A stretch of DNA of 64,000 bases from VXYL01 sp965199915 (GCA_965199915.1 OZ241348.1:3348001-3412000), one strand, 5' to 3'; numbered from the stretch's first letter, positions 35,062 through 45,775 are shown. The notes: generated from the sequence alone by a model not told the origin. Numbers and translations are program-made.

Positions 35062-35555
35062 AGGGCCACCGCGCGGTCGCCGACACCTTGCGGCGCCGCG
35101 TGGTCGGCATGGATGTGGCAGATGGCCACCGCAAGCGCGTCCGCGGCGTCCGGCGCCGGCGTGGCCGCCAAACCAAGCAACGCCCGCACCATGTATTGCA
35201 CCTGCGCCTTCTCGGCCCGCCCGGTGCCCACCACCGCCAGCTTCACGGCGCGGCTCGCGTACTCGCGCACCGGCAGTCCAGCGCCCACCGCGGCGGCGAT
35301 CGCCACGCCGCGCGCTTGCCCGAGCTTGAGGGCGGAGGCCGGGTTGCGCGCCAGGAAGACCTCTTCAATGGCGAATTCCTCCGGCGCATGGGCGTCGATA
35401 ACGTTGCCCACGTCGCGGTAGATCTCCGCCAAGCGGCCGGCGAAGGGGCCGTCCGCGGTCTCCACGCAGCCGCTCGCCACATGCGCCAGCGCGCCGCGAC
35501 GCACCGCGACCACGCCATAGCCGGTGCGCCGCGAGCCGGGATCGATGCCGAGCAC
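35058..35555 (-). CDS. ruvC: Holliday junction resolvase RuvC
   Basis: RuvC cuts Holliday junctions. The sequence has LGIDPGSRRTGYGVVAVRR (first catalytic Asp), AIEEVFLARNPASALKLGQARG (second acidic site) and DAADALAVAICHIH (C-terminal acidic cluster). I place the start at the GTG at 35555, giving 165 residues, because the family begins right before this strand. The frame stays open to an ATG at 35642, which would overlap yebC by 56 bp. No ribosome binding site settles it. Confidence 0.93.
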   Translation of the reverse strand: MLGIDPGSRRTGYGVVAVRRGALAHVASGCVETADGPFAGRLAEIYRDVGNVIDAHAPEEFAIEEVFLARNPASALKLGQARGVAIAAAVGAGLPVREYASRAVKLAVVGTGRAEKAQVQYMVRALLGLAATPAPDAADALAVAICHIHADHAAPQGVGDRAVAL

Positions 35556-35586
35556 GCGGCGGTCGCCGCGGCGATTGCCGGGCGCG

Positions 35587-36321
35587 CTAGCCGGCGGCAA
35601 CCGCTGCGTTCCATTCGAGATTGGAGTAGACGTTCTGCACATCGTCCAAGTCGTCCAAGGCGTCGATGAGGCGCAGCACCTTGGCGGCGGTGTCCTCGTC
35701 GCAAGCCACGGTGGTGGTGGGCACCATCGCCAAATCGGCGTGATCGGCCTTCATGCCGGCGGTTTTCAAGGCGTCCACCACCGCGCCAATCTGGTCGGGC
35801 GGCGTGGTGATGGAGAGCACGCCGTCCTCGGTCTCGAGGTCCTCGGCGCCGGCGTCCAAGACGGCCTCCAGAGCGGTTTCCTCGTCGCCGCCGGCCACCG
35901 TCACCAAACCTTGTTTGTTGAACAGGTAGGCCACCGAGCCGTCGGTGCCCAGATTGCCGCCGTGCTTGCTGAACGCATGGCGCACCGCGGCCACGGCGCG
36001 GTTGCGGTTGTCCGTCATCACCTCCACCAACACGGCGACGCCCCCCGGCGCGTAGCCCTCGTACACCAATTCCTCCACGTCGCCACCGGCCAAGCCGCCG
36101 ACGCCGCGGGCGATGGCGCGGTCGATCGTGTCGCGCGGGACGTTCACCGCCAGCGCGCCGTCAAGGGCGACACGCAGCCGCGGATTGTCCCCCGGAACGC
36201 CGCCGCCGAGCCGCGCCGCCACCGTGAGTTCGCGCAGCACCTTGGTCCACACCTTGGCGCGTTTGGCGTCCTGCCGCGCCTTGCGGTGCTTGATGTTCGC
36301 CCATTTGGAGTGCCCGGCCAC
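35587..36321 (-). CDS. yebC: YebC/PmpR family protein
   Basis: The protein starts MAGHSKWANIKHRKARQDAK and has 244 residues, both typical. The family is known as a DNA-binding transcriptional regulator, and members have recently been linked to translation of difficult peptide sequences. RDTIDRAIARG, YEGYAPGGVAVLVEVMTDN and HGGNLGTDGSVAYLF are conserved. It sits between aspS and ruvC as in most gammaproteobacteria. Confidence 0.94.
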   Translation of the reverse strand: MAGHSKWANIKHRKARQDAKRAKVWTKVLRELTVAARLGGGVPGDNPRLRVALDGALAVNVPRDTIDRAIARGVGGLAGGDVEELVYEGYAPGGVAVLVEVMTDNRNRAVAAVRHAFSKHGGNLGTDGSVAYLFNKQGLVTVAGGDEETALEAVLDAGAEDLETEDGVLSITTPPDQIGAVVDALKTAGMKADHADLAMVPTTTVACDEDTAAKVLRLIDALDDLDDVQNVYSNLEWNAAVAAG

Positions 36322-36369
36322 TGCTCCCGCTCCTGTCTCGCTCCCGTCTCGCCCCGCCGTCCGCGTCCG

Positions 36370-38121
<1,752 letters not shown>

Positions 38122-38131
38122 CCCGATCAGC

Positions 38132-38572
38132 CTAGTCGCTCGGCTTGGGCCGCTGTTTCGGCTTGCCGCCGGGAGCGTCGGCCTTCCCACCCGCGCCGCC
38201 GGACGTCTTGGCGTTGCTGGCGGATTTCTCCTTCGCAGGCGAAGCGGAATCGCCGCCGGCGCCGGGCTTGGCCGTCGTTTCGCCCTTGGTGGCGGCGTCC
38301 GCCGCTTTCTTGCCTTCCTCACCCCCGCCGTTGGAAGCCGCCGAGTCGTCCCCCTTGGCGTCGCCGCTCTCCACCACGTTGCGCTTGTCGCCGGTCTTGA
38401 AATCCGTCTCGTACCAACCGCTGCCCTTCAGCCGGAAAACCGGTGCCGAAAGCAGCTTCTTCAACGCCGGCTCGCCGCACTCGGGACAATCGCGCAGAGG
38501 TTCCTCGGCGGCCTTTTGGATGGTCTCGAAGCGGTGCGGGCAGGAATTGCAGGCGTACTCGTAGATGGGCAC
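38132..38572 (-). CDS. FmdB-type zinc ribbon protein
   Basis: The GTG at 38572 follows a clear GGAGG site. The product begins (M)PIYEYACNSCPHRFE and has a second CxxC in RDCPECGEPALKKLL, forming the four-cysteine zinc ribbon of the FmdB regulatory family. VFRLKGSGWYETDF follows, then an 80-residue low-complexity Ala/Gly/Lys/Ser tail. It often stands directly upstream of aspS, as here. Its molecular role is not established. Confidence 0.88.
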   Translation of the reverse strand: MPIYEYACNSCPHRFETIQKAAEEPLRDCPECGEPALKKLLSAPVFRLKGSGWYETDFKTGDKRNVVESGDAKGDDSAASNGGGEEGKKAADAATKGETTAKPGAGGDSASPAKEKSASNAKTSGGAGGKADAPGGKPKQRPKPSD

Positions 38573-38724
38573 TGGCAACCTCCGGGTCAGGAGCTTGGGT
38601 GGTTCAAAGGCGCGGAGAGGACCACGAAGCGCATAGCATAGTGGAACCCCGCCGCGTTTGCAGCCTGCGATGTCCAGCCGGGTGTGCGACAAATCGTAGG
38701 TCAGTAGTCGTTCACATTTGGGCT

Positions 38725-38945
38725 TCACGCGGCGAGTTTGGCAACCCGGTCCTCCCAATACCGGTCGAACCATCCGCCCAGTCGGGCGCAGCGGAGCCAG
38801 AGCACGGGGTTGGCGCCGGCGACGCTCCAGCGCATGCCGGTGCATTTCATGCGCTGGCCGACGACGTTCTTGCAACCCGCTTCGATGATGCCGGAGCCGA
38901 TCGGAAGGCCGTCGGCGAGGTGTTCGTCGTAGCGCCTTGGACGTT
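38725..38945 (-). pseudogene. ISKra4-type transposase, C-terminal remnant
   Basis: About 70 codons ending at 38725 read LADGLPIGSGIIEAGCKN, QRMKCTGMRWSVAGAN and LGGWFDRYW. This is the conserved C-terminal end of ISKra4-family transposases (the GLPIGSGVxEAxCK...GMRW pattern). Everything upstream is missing: at about 38935-38950 the sequence switches to an unrelated frame. No terminal inverted repeat was identified. Confidence 0.7.
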
Positions 38946-39056
38946 TGCAATGGCGGATTCGGAATCGAGATCGACCGTGTGCTCTTGCTCGAAGCGCATA
39001 ATCAGCCCCAGCATGAGGTTTTCGTAGGTGAGGGGGTCGTACAACCGAGTTGTCAT
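38847..39056 (-). pseudogene. truncated gene following the methyltransferase (possible restriction enzyme start)
   Basis: The ATG at 39056 overlaps the methyltransferase stop (ATGA). The first 40 codons read MTTRLYDPLTYENLMLG and RFEQEHTVDLDSESAIANV, which look like genuine protein. After about 38940 the frame runs into transposase DNA and turns to nonsense until 38847. A gene translationally coupled behind a DNA methyltransferase is often its restriction partner, but 40 residues are too few to identify it. Confidence 0.45.
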
Positions 39057-39742
39057 GGGCGACGGCGCAGTTCGACCACGGATTCGTAAAGGCGGGCACC
39101 GTTCGCGGCCTTGGCGGCGCGCACGGGCGAGTCGATGATGCTGTTCCCCACTCTGGTGTTGCGTGGGACGTGAATTTTGGTGGCCTCCAATCCTTTCCGT
39201 TCGGCAATCTTGGCGAGGAAGCGATCCGTGGGAATCTGCACCCCTTGCAGGATGCTGTTGCCGATGACCACCAGCGCCGTGGCACCGGACCGCAGGCACC
39301 GCTTCACGCCAGCGGCGAACCTTGCGCAGTCGTTGAAGTAGAGGGTGGCGTAGTTGGCCCAGCCCGATCCGCCGTAAACCCCCTTTTCGGGATGCTTGGC
39401 CCGCACTTCTTCAATGGCGTCAAGGATTTCCCGATCCTGAATTTCAGGGGCGAGGTCGATTCGTTCCCGGTCTCTGGCGTTTTGCCAATAGGTGCCAAAG
39501 TTCAACGCTTCGAGGCGCTTCAAGTCCTGCGGGGAACTGCAGAACCCAAGCCAGTAGAGGTGCGGCCTCGTGTTTCGATTGTAGTGGTAGTTATTCAGGT
39601 AAGGCGGGGAGGTGATGACCAGGTCGACGCTCTCGCGCGGGAGTGCGCGGCATCCATCAAAGAACGACCCGGAGAAGACGCGGCCGTCCTTTCTGCGACG
39701 ACCGTTGCGCACTCTGCGGTACCAACTGGCGTCTTCCGCCAT
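39053..39742 (-). CDS. DNA methyltransferase, downstream part with catalytic SPPY motif
   Basis: The 229-residue product has VDLVITSPPYLNNYHYN, the motif IV of amino-methyltransferases that modify adenine N6 or cytosine N4, followed by HLYWLGF and CLRSGATALVVIGNS. The S-adenosylmethionine-binding motif I is not in this polypeptide but in the upstream segment. Its ATG overlaps the stop of that segment (TGATG, 39744-39740), so the two parts might be made as two coupled subunits, or the break may be a frameshift. Confidence 0.7.
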   Translation of the reverse strand: MAEDASWYRRVRNGRRRKDGRVFSGSFFDGCRALPRESVDLVITSPPYLNNYHYNRNTRPHLYWLGFCSSPQDLKRLEALNFGTYWQNARDRERIDLAPEIQDREILDAIEEVRAKHPEKGVYGGSGWANYATLYFNDCARFAAGVKRCLRSGATALVVIGNSILQGVQIPTDRFLAKIAERKGLEATKIHVPRNTRVGNSIIDSPVRAAKAANGARLYESVVELRRRP

Positions 39743-40265
39743 CAACGTTGCTTGCCCGCGATGGTCTCCGTGACTGGAAAATCCTCGACCTCCGGTCGGC
39801 CAACCGCGGACTTGCGCCCCAAGCTGGGTTCGTAGGAGTAGTTCGAGTACTCCACCATCGTGGCGGCGAACGCCAGACGGAAGACATCGGCCACCGCCTT
39901 TGTTTGCTGACTGGCGATGAAGTCCTGGACGAGCAACACCTTGCTCAGCACCTTCGGGCTGTAGAACGGCGATCGGGTGCGGAAGCCCGCCGGCGGTTTC
40001 GTGCGTGGCGCGGCCCCTTTGGCTTCAGCGTCATGAAGAAACTCCCGGCACGCTCGGATGGCGTCGCTAAGCGCTGCCAGCTTGATCCGGTGGGCTTTGA
40101 GTTTGGTTCGGGTGGCGAAGGCCGCGTAAGGATTGATTTCAAAGCCGATGGCTTCGTGGCCAGCCCGGTCCGCTTCGACGAGGGTGGTGCCGACCCCGGC
40201 GAACGGATCTAGGACCGTGCCGTAGTCGTCAATGCACTGGCCGAGGGCAGCGCTAAGGGACGCAC
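39742..40265 (-). pseudogene. DNA methyltransferase, upstream part with SAM-binding motif, lacking a start
   Basis: The frame from about 40265 down to a TGA at 39744-39742 encodes LDPFAGVGTTLVEADRAGH and IGFEINPYAAFATRTKLKAH, the motif I region of a DNA methyltransferase, followed by about 110 residues including YSNYSYEPSLGRKS. A stop codon lies just upstream at about 40268, and no ATG, GTG or TTG gives a sensible start, so the N-terminal part has been lost at the junction with the neighbouring antitoxin gene. Together with 39053-39742 it would form one split enzyme. Confidence 0.6.
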
Positions 40266-40279
40266 GAGATCAACCCGTG

Positions 40280-40552
40280 ATGGTCTTGAGCCGCCAGCGG
40301 CCGGAAGCGTTGTTGGTGCATCTCAGCGACGACTCGTTGCTTGCCGAACCGGGGGTCCGCTTGGCCTTGGCGGCCGCGCTATATAAGGATGGGGGCATGT
40401 CGTTGGGCAGGGCCGCTCGGCTTTCTGGAAGGCCGATAGCGGATTTCATAGTCCACCTCTCTCGACTGGGCATACCGGTCGTGCGAGGGGCGGACACAGT
40501 GCGCGAGGATGTTGCTGCGCTTGACAGTTGGTTTGGGGGCGATGAGCCGTAA
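40280..40552 (+). CDS. UPF0175 family antitoxin
   Basis: The 90-residue product has the UPF0175 pattern LALAAALYKDGGMSLGRAARLSGR (a helix-turn-helix-like segment) and GIPVVRGADTVREDVAAL. Members usually pair with a DUF3368 PIN-like toxin, which is encoded next. The start at the ATG (40280), preceded by a GTG, lies only about 15 bp from the broken methyltransferase frame on the other strand. A gap of 186 bp to the toxin is unusual for such pairs. Confidence 0.72.
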   Translation: MVLSRQRPEALLVHLSDDSLLAEPGVRLALAAALYKDGGMSLGRAARLSGRPIADFIVHLSRLGIPVVRGADTVREDVAALDSWFGGDEP

Positions 40553-40738
40553 AGAATCCGATATAACATGCTGTTTTATATGCACTAAAACATAGCTTAA
40601 CACTGAACCAATAGCACCCGCGGAATCCCAGCAAACACCGGATCCGCCGTTACACCGTGGTGGCGGGCACAGTGGAATCGCGCAATCCGACCTCTTGATT
40701 GACAACCGAAATATAGGCGCACTTGACGGAGATAGCTG
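40553..40738 (+). other. AT-rich gap between antitoxin and toxin genes
   Basis: The first 70 bases are AT-rich (TATAACATGCTGTTTTATATG). A TTGACA-like hexamer followed by AATATA lies near 40700-40720 and could give the toxin gene its own promoter. I see no gene. Confidence 0.3.
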
Positions 40739-41239
40739 ATGAGCAGACGAGTAGCAGCAGATGCGAGCACATTGATCGGCCTCGCTACCGCAGGCCAATT
40801 CGAGTTGCTTCAACGGGTCTTCGGTACAGTCGACGTGACTGGTGCGGTGCGGGACGAGATGGGCGCTCGAAAGAGCTTGCCTGGCGCGGCAGAGCTCGAA
40901 ACCGCCGTGGACGGTGGCTGGGTCTCGATCGTCCCTGTTGAAGCCGATCCGATCTTCGCGGACTTGGACGCGGGGGAGGCAACCACGTTGACGTACGCGC
41001 AGGCCGTGTCAGCACTGGTCTTGACAGACGATCTGGCTGCGCGGTCGTGTGCAAAGGCAAATGGTTTGACAGTCATGGGCACCAGTGGTGTGTTGATTCA
41101 AGCGAAAAGGCGCGGTTTCGTGGCGGAGATTCGGCCTTTGATTGAACGGCTGCAGGCAGGCGGTTTCCGCCTGTCGAACGACATCGTCCACCAACTCTTG
41201 GCCCAAGCTGGGGAGGTCGCTACGAGGCCGCCACCTTGA
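40739..41239 (+). CDS. DUF3368 (PIN-like) toxin
   Basis: The 166-residue product has the PIN-like acidic residues in VAADASTLIGLA, DAGEATTLTYA and LVLTDDLAARSCA, plus VMGTSGVLIQAKRRG. These are the marks of DUF3368 predicted ribonucleases that act as toxins beside UPF0175 antitoxins. A GGAG site precedes the ATG. Its key acidic residues look intact. Confidence 0.75.
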   Translation: MSRRVAADASTLIGLATAGQFELLQRVFGTVDVTGAVRDEMGARKSLPGAAELETAVDGGWVSIVPVEADPIFADLDAGEATTLTYAQAVSALVLTDDLAARSCAKANGLTVMGTSGVLIQAKRRGFVAEIRPLIERLQAGGFRLSNDIVHQLLAQAGEVATRPPP

Positions 41240-41295
41240 CGCGCGTGGCTGTGGCGCGTAGACGATTGCCGAACATTCGAGTGGGGGAGGCAGCA

Positions 41296-42738
41296 ATGGC
41301 GGACGAGGGCGCGAAACTGAGGGCGAGCCTCGGTCATCCGGTGATCGACGCCGACGGCCACTGGCTGGAATACGGGCCGGTGGTTGCCGAGGCGCTGCGC
41401 AAGATCGGCGGTGAAGCCGCGGTGCGCGCCATGCGCATCAACGGCGACCGCGTGGGCCGCGCGCTACGCATGTCGCCGGGCGAGCGACGCCGCGAGAACA
41501 TCGCCCAAGAGGCGTTTTGGGGCGCGCCCACCAAGAACACCCGCGACCGCGCCACGGCGATGATGCCGAAGCTGCTCTACGAGCGCTTGGACGAGTTCGG
41601 CATCGACTTCTCCATCCTGTTCCCCACCATGGGCCTGGGACTGCCGCGCGTCAACGACGCGGAAGCGCGCGTGGCGGCGTGCCGGGCGTTCAACGTCTAC
41701 CAAGCCGAGCTGTTCGCGCCGCTCGCCGAGCGCATGACGCCGGCGGCGGTGATTCCCATGCACCATCCCGAGGAAGCCGTCGCCGAGCTGGAACACGCCG
41801 TGGGCGAATTGGGCCTCAAAGCCGTGATGCTGAACAGCATGATCGACCGGCCGGTGGCCAAGGTCGCCGAAGAACGCCCGGAGGCGGCGGATCTGGCCGT
41901 GTGGTACGACTGCATCGGCTTGGACAGCGCCTACGACTACGACCCGGTGTGGCGCAAGTGCGCGGAGCTGTCGGTGTCGCCCACCTTCCACAGGGGCTCG
42001 CGCGGGCGCGCCTTTCGCATATCGCCCTCCAACTTCTGCTACAACCACATCGGCCACTTCGCGGCGGCTTCCGAAGCCGTCTGCAAAGCCATCTTTCTCG
42101 GCGGCGTGACGCGCCGCTTCCCCGGCCTCAACTTCGCGTTCTTGGAAGGCGGCGTCGGCTTCGCCTGCCTGCTCTACGCCGACCTCGTCGGGCATTGGCA
42201 CATCCGCAACCGCGAAGCGCTCGAAGCGGTGAATCCCGGCAACTTGGATGCGGAACTGCTGGCGACGCTGGCCGCACGCTACGCGCCGCCGGAAATGGCC
42301 GCGGCCATTCGCGCCGGCAAAGGCATTGGCACCCAAGGCGGCGCGGCCACCACCGGCGGCGTGGACGACATCGACGACTACGCGGCGTGCGCGATCGCCT
42401 CCGTGGAGGACTTCGCGCAGCTGTTCGTGGCGCCGTTCTACTTCGGCTGCGAAGCCGACGACACCAGCAACGCTTGGGCTTTCCAGCGCGAATACAACCC
42501 GTTGGCCGCCGAGATCAAGACGCTGTTCGGTTCGGACATCGGCCATTTCGACGTGCCGGACATGGCGCAGGTGCTTCCAGAAGCCTACGAGCTGGTGGAG
42601 GACGGGCGCATCGACGATTCCGGCTTCCGCCGCTTCGTGTTCGAGAACCCGGTGCGATTCTGGGGCAAGACGAATCCGCGGTTCTTCGCCGGCACCCGGG
42701 TGGCCGATGCCGCCGCCGCGGTGCTTCAATCCGGGTAG
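41296..42738 (+). CDS. amidohydrolase family protein (Amidohydro_2 type)
   Basis: A GGGGGAGG site precedes the ATG at 41296. The 480-residue product has a metal-binding start VIDADGHWLEY (a DxxxH form of the usual DxH), FSILFPTMGLGLPR, AVIPMHHPEEAVAEL, and a C-terminal FGSDIGHFDVPDM with the catalytic-type Asp. It belongs with the decarboxylase/hydrolase group related to 2-amino-3-carboxymuconate semialdehyde decarboxylase. The substrate is unknown. Its 3' end overlaps the 3' end of the VOC gene by 13 bp. Confidence 0.82.
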   Translation: MADEGAKLRASLGHPVIDADGHWLEYGPVVAEALRKIGGEAAVRAMRINGDRVGRALRMSPGERRRENIAQEAFWGAPTKNTRDRATAMMPKLLYERLDEFGIDFSILFPTMGLGLPRVNDAEARVAACRAFNVYQAELFAPLAERMTPAAVIPMHHPEEAVAELEHAVGELGLKAVMLNSMIDRPVAKVAEERPEAADLAVWYDCIGLDSAYDYDPVWRKCAELSVSPTFHRGSRGRAFRISPSNFCYNHIGHFAAASEAVCKAIFLGGVTRRFPGLNFAFLEGGVGFACLLYADLVGHWHIRNREALEAVNPGNLDAELLATLAARYAPPEMAAAIRAGKGIGTQGGAATTGGVDDIDDYAACAIASVEDFAQLFVAPFYFGCEADDTSNAWAFQREYNPLAAEIKTLFGSDIGHFDVPDMAQVLPEAYELVEDGRIDDSGFRRFVFENPVRFWGKTNPRFFAGTRVADAAAAVLQSG

Positions 42739-43124
42739 CGGATGAACTCCAAGAGATTGCCGTCCGGGTCGCGGATGTAGACGCTGACGCCGGTTTCGCC
42801 CCGGCCCCCGTCGCGGCGCGCGGGGCCTTCGAGAATGGGCGCGTCCACTGCTGCAAGGCGGGCCGCGAGCGCCACCTCGGTGCCGCTCCACACGAAGCAG
42901 AAGTCGCCGCAGCCCGGCTGTGCCGCCGGTCCGCGCAAGGTGAACTTGGGCGAACGCCACGCCCGCGGCCCGTGGAAGTTGATCTTCTGCGCGCCGAAGT
43001 GGACCGCGTAGAACAACGGCGCCTGCGCGTCGCGCACCTCGAACCCCAAGCGCTCGTAGAAGCGGAGCATGGCGTCCACGTTGCCGATCGGGATGGCAAC
43101 GTGATCGAAGGCGGCGATGGACAC
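42726..43124 (-). CDS. VOC family (glyoxalase/dioxygenase fold) protein
   Basis: The 132-residue product starts at a GTG (43124) and has FDHVAIPIGNVDAMLRFYERLGFEV in its first half and VYIRDPDGNLLEFIRYP at the end. This is the paired beta-alpha-beta unit of the vicinal oxygen chelate family, with metal-ligand candidates His and Glu. It could be a lyase or dioxygenase accessory to the neighbouring amidohydrolase; that is inference. Confidence 0.85.
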   Translation of the reverse strand: MSIAAFDHVAIPIGNVDAMLRFYERLGFEVRDAQAPLFYAVHFGAQKINFHGPRAWRSPKFTLRGPAAQPGCGDFCFVWSGTEVALAARLAAVDAPILEGPARRDGGRGETGVSVYIRDPDGNLLEFIRYPD

Positions 43125-43150
43125 GGAACTGGCGCGTTGGGCGGTCGTCT

Positions 43151-45775
43151 TCACTGCGCGCCAAAGCGCACCCTTGCGAACGCCGCCCGCAGCTCGACGC
43201 GCGCCTTGGCGAGAGCCGCCTCCGCATCGAGCAGCCAAGCCTCCTGCTCGGCCAAACTCGCGCGGTGCGCGGCGAGCGAACGCCGCATCTCGGCGGGCTG
43301 CGGGCCGCCGAATCCACGGCGGCCGGCGATGAGCGCGGCGGGATCCAGCACGCGGCGAACCACCGCCGGCGCCACCGGCATCTTCCCGCCCACGACCGCG
43401 CGGTAGACGTCGCGCAGTTCGTTGTCCGTGAGCGTCGCCGCGCCGCGTCCCTGCGCCCGGCAGAGGTCGGTTAGCGCGGAAGCGTAGGCGTGCGCGGTGC
43501 GGAACGGCACGTTCGCCTCGCGCAGCAGCGTGTCCGCCACTTCCGTCATCGTGGAGAAGCCGCGCGCCAGTTCCCCGCCGGCGCGCTCGGCGTTCACGCC
43601 GATGGATTCGGCCAACGCCGCGTAGCGCCGGAACATCGCTTTCGCCTCGGCGGCGAGTTCGCGGATCGGTTCCACCCGCCGGTAGTCGTGCATGCCCGTG
43701 CGCGCGTTGTGCGTGGCCAAGGTGATGGCATGGGCCTTCGCCACGACCGCGCTCGCGGCGCTGCGCAGCCGGTCAAGCGGCCGCGGATTGCGCTTCTGCG
43801 GCATGATGCTGCTGCGGCTTGTGGTGGCCGGATCCAGCACGATCCACGGCCGCGGGTGTTGATACTGGGCGTGAACGTCCTGCGCGAACTGCCCCACCTT
43901 CACTGCGGATTGGGCGAGCGCGCCGGCGAGTTCCAGCTTGTAGTCCGCGCTGGACACCAGATTCGCGTCGTAGCTGTTCTCCACCGGCGCGTTGAAGCCG
44001 AGCAACGCCGCCAGCCGGGCCCGATTCAGCGGGAACCCGGACGTGCCGAGGGCGGCGGCCCCCAGCGGGCTGCGGTTGACGCGGCGATAGCCTTCGCGCA
44101 GACGCTCGGCGTCGCGCCGCAACGCGGCGGAGAACGCGAGGAGGTAGTGGCCGAAGGTGGTCGGCTGCGCCTGCACGCCGTGGGTGTACGCCGGCACGGG
44201 CGTGTTCGCGTGCGCCTCGGCGAGCGCCACGATCTTCCGGCGCGCGCCCAGCAGTTCGCGCAGCACGGCGAGCCACTCGGCGCGCGCCAACATGCGCCGC
44301 GCCGTGCCGTGCAAATCCTGCCGCGAACGCCCCATGTGGACGTTCGCCGCCTCCACGCCGGCCAGTTCCACAAGACGCTTCTCGAAATCCAAATAGTTGG
44401 CCGCACGTGCGGCGCCCGGGCGCGCCTGCTCCTCCACCACCCACGCGGCGGCGTCGGCGATGCGCGCCGCCAGTGGCGCGTCGAGCAAGCCCTCCTCCGT
44501 CAACATCACCAAAGACGCCGCGTTGGCGCTGGCCATGTGGCAGAAGAAGTCCGCGCACGGCGTGGGCGGCGCCGCGTCCGCCGCCGCCAGCACTTCCACC
44601 AACGCGTCCGCGAAAGCGGCGGCGGAGGTGGCGATTGCGGAGCGATCCTCCTCGTCCGCCACCTCGAACGTGATGGAGGGAATGCCGAAGCGGCGGTGGA
44701 AGTAGTTCTTCGCCGTGCCGTTCTCCGTGAGGCGGCGGGGGGCGTTTTCGAACGCGTAGACGCCGGCTTTCTCGCCCGCAGCGGCCAGCCAGCGCGCCGT
44801 GAACTCCGCTGGGCGGGTTGGCGCCGCGGCATCCTGGGTGAAGAAGACGTTGCGCCGGGTGGAGTGGAAGTCCAACACCACCCGGGGGCGGCGGCGCCCT
44901 CTTTCCAGACGGGCGACCAAACCGCGCACTGCTTGGGTTTCGGGTTGCGTGAACTTGCCCCAGTCGCGGTTGAGGTCCGTGTGCCCCAGATTGTGCCGCC
45001 AATGCCCGGCATCCACGCCGTCCGGGTTCAGGTTGGGCACCACGATGATGCCGTGCGTGCGGAAGAACCAGCAGCGTGGCTGCGGTTCCGGGCAGGCGCT
45101 TGCCCGCGCCTCGAGCAATCGTTCGACGAATCGCGTCAGCGCCAACGCGCCGGCGACTTCCGGGGGGTGTTGCCGGCCGAGCAGCAACAGGTAATTCGGC
45201 GCGTTCTCGTGGACCGCGAGCGCGTGGATCGGTTTGCCGCCCGGCGACCGCCCGATTTCCCCCCAGCGAAGGTCGTCCGCCATTCCGGCCACTTGCTCGC
45301 GCCACTCGGCGTAGAAGGCGTTGTTCAGATTCTCGCCGGCGGACACGAACAGCCCGTCCGCAGTGGGGCGCAGCCGCAGCACCGCGTTGCCGTCGATCAG
45401 CCGCACGTCCCCATCCGGCAGGGCCTCCCACGTTTTGCCATCGGCGCTCACCTTGGGCCAATAGCGGTGTTGGTGTTCCCCGTAGTGCAAGCGCACCGTG
45501 AGCGCGCCCCGTTGCGCGGCATCCACCGCCCGCACATGGAAGCCGTACCACGGGCTGGGGTTGATCTTGCCGCTGTCCTCCGGGCGGATGTACACGCGCA
45601 CTTCGTTGGCGGCCACCACTTCGCAGGCGCTGAGGCGGGCACCCGGATAGTCCGCTCGCAAGGCGAACGCGCCGGTGGCGCAGGCGTCCGCCGTATTCTG
45701 CGCGGCGCATGGCCACGCCAGAACGCTAGCCAGCAGCGCGAACGAGAAGAAAGAGCGACCGCAATGTCGCGTCAT
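43151..45775 (-). CDS. fusion of M14 zinc carboxypeptidase and argininosuccinate-lyase-like enzyme
   Basis: A single frame of 874 residues starts with a signal peptide (FFSFALLASVLAWPCAAQ). Residues about 60-400 form an M14 carboxypeptidase, with His203 and Glu206 (QHPPE), His304 (LDFHSTRR) and the catalytic-type Glu371 (ITFEVADEED). From about residue 407 to the end it matches the fumarase/argininosuccinate lyase superfamily: GRSRQDLHG at 482-490 and the signature SSIMPQKRNP at 655-664. No stop separates the two parts. If the signal peptide works, the lyase would act in the periplasm, which is unusual. One guess is that a C-terminal residue is released by the peptidase and then processed by the lyase. 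Confidence 0.8.
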   Translation of the reverse strand: MTRHCGRSFFSFALLASVLAWPCAAQNTADACATGAFALRADYPGARLSACEVVAANEVRVYIRPEDSGKINPSPWYGFHVRAVDAAQRGALTVRLHYGEHQHRYWPKVSADGKTWEALPDGDVRLIDGNAVLRLRPTADGLFVSAGENLNNAFYAEWREQVAGMADDLRWGEIGRSPGGKPIHALAVHENAPNYLLLLGRQHPPEVAGALALTRFVERLLEARASACPEPQPRCWFFRTHGIIVVPNLNPDGVDAGHWRHNLGHTDLNRDWGKFTQPETQAVRGLVARLERGRRRPRVVLDFHSTRRNVFFTQDAAAPTRPAEFTARWLAAAGEKAGVYAFENAPRRLTENGTAKNYFHRRFGIPSITFEVADEEDRSAIATSAAAFADALVEVLAAADAAPPTPCADFFCHMASANAASLVMLTEEGLLDAPLAARIADAAAWVVEEQARPGAARAANYLDFEKRLVELAGVEAANVHMGRSRQDLHGTARRMLARAEWLAVLRELLGARRKIVALAEAHANTPVPAYTHGVQAQPTTFGHYLLAFSAALRRDAERLREGYRRVNRSPLGAAALGTSGFPLNRARLAALLGFNAPVENSYDANLVSSADYKLELAGALAQSAVKVGQFAQDVHAQYQHPRPWIVLDPATTSRSSIMPQKRNPRPLDRLRSAASAVVAKAHAITLATHNARTGMHDYRRVEPIRELAAEAKAMFRRYAALAESIGVNAERAGGELARGFSTMTEVADTLLREANVPFRTAHAYASALTDLCRAQGRGAATLTDNELRDVYRAVVGGKMPVAPAVVRRVLDPAALIAGRRGFGGPQPAEMRRSLAAHRASLAEQEAWLLDAEAALAKARVELRAAFARVRFGAQ

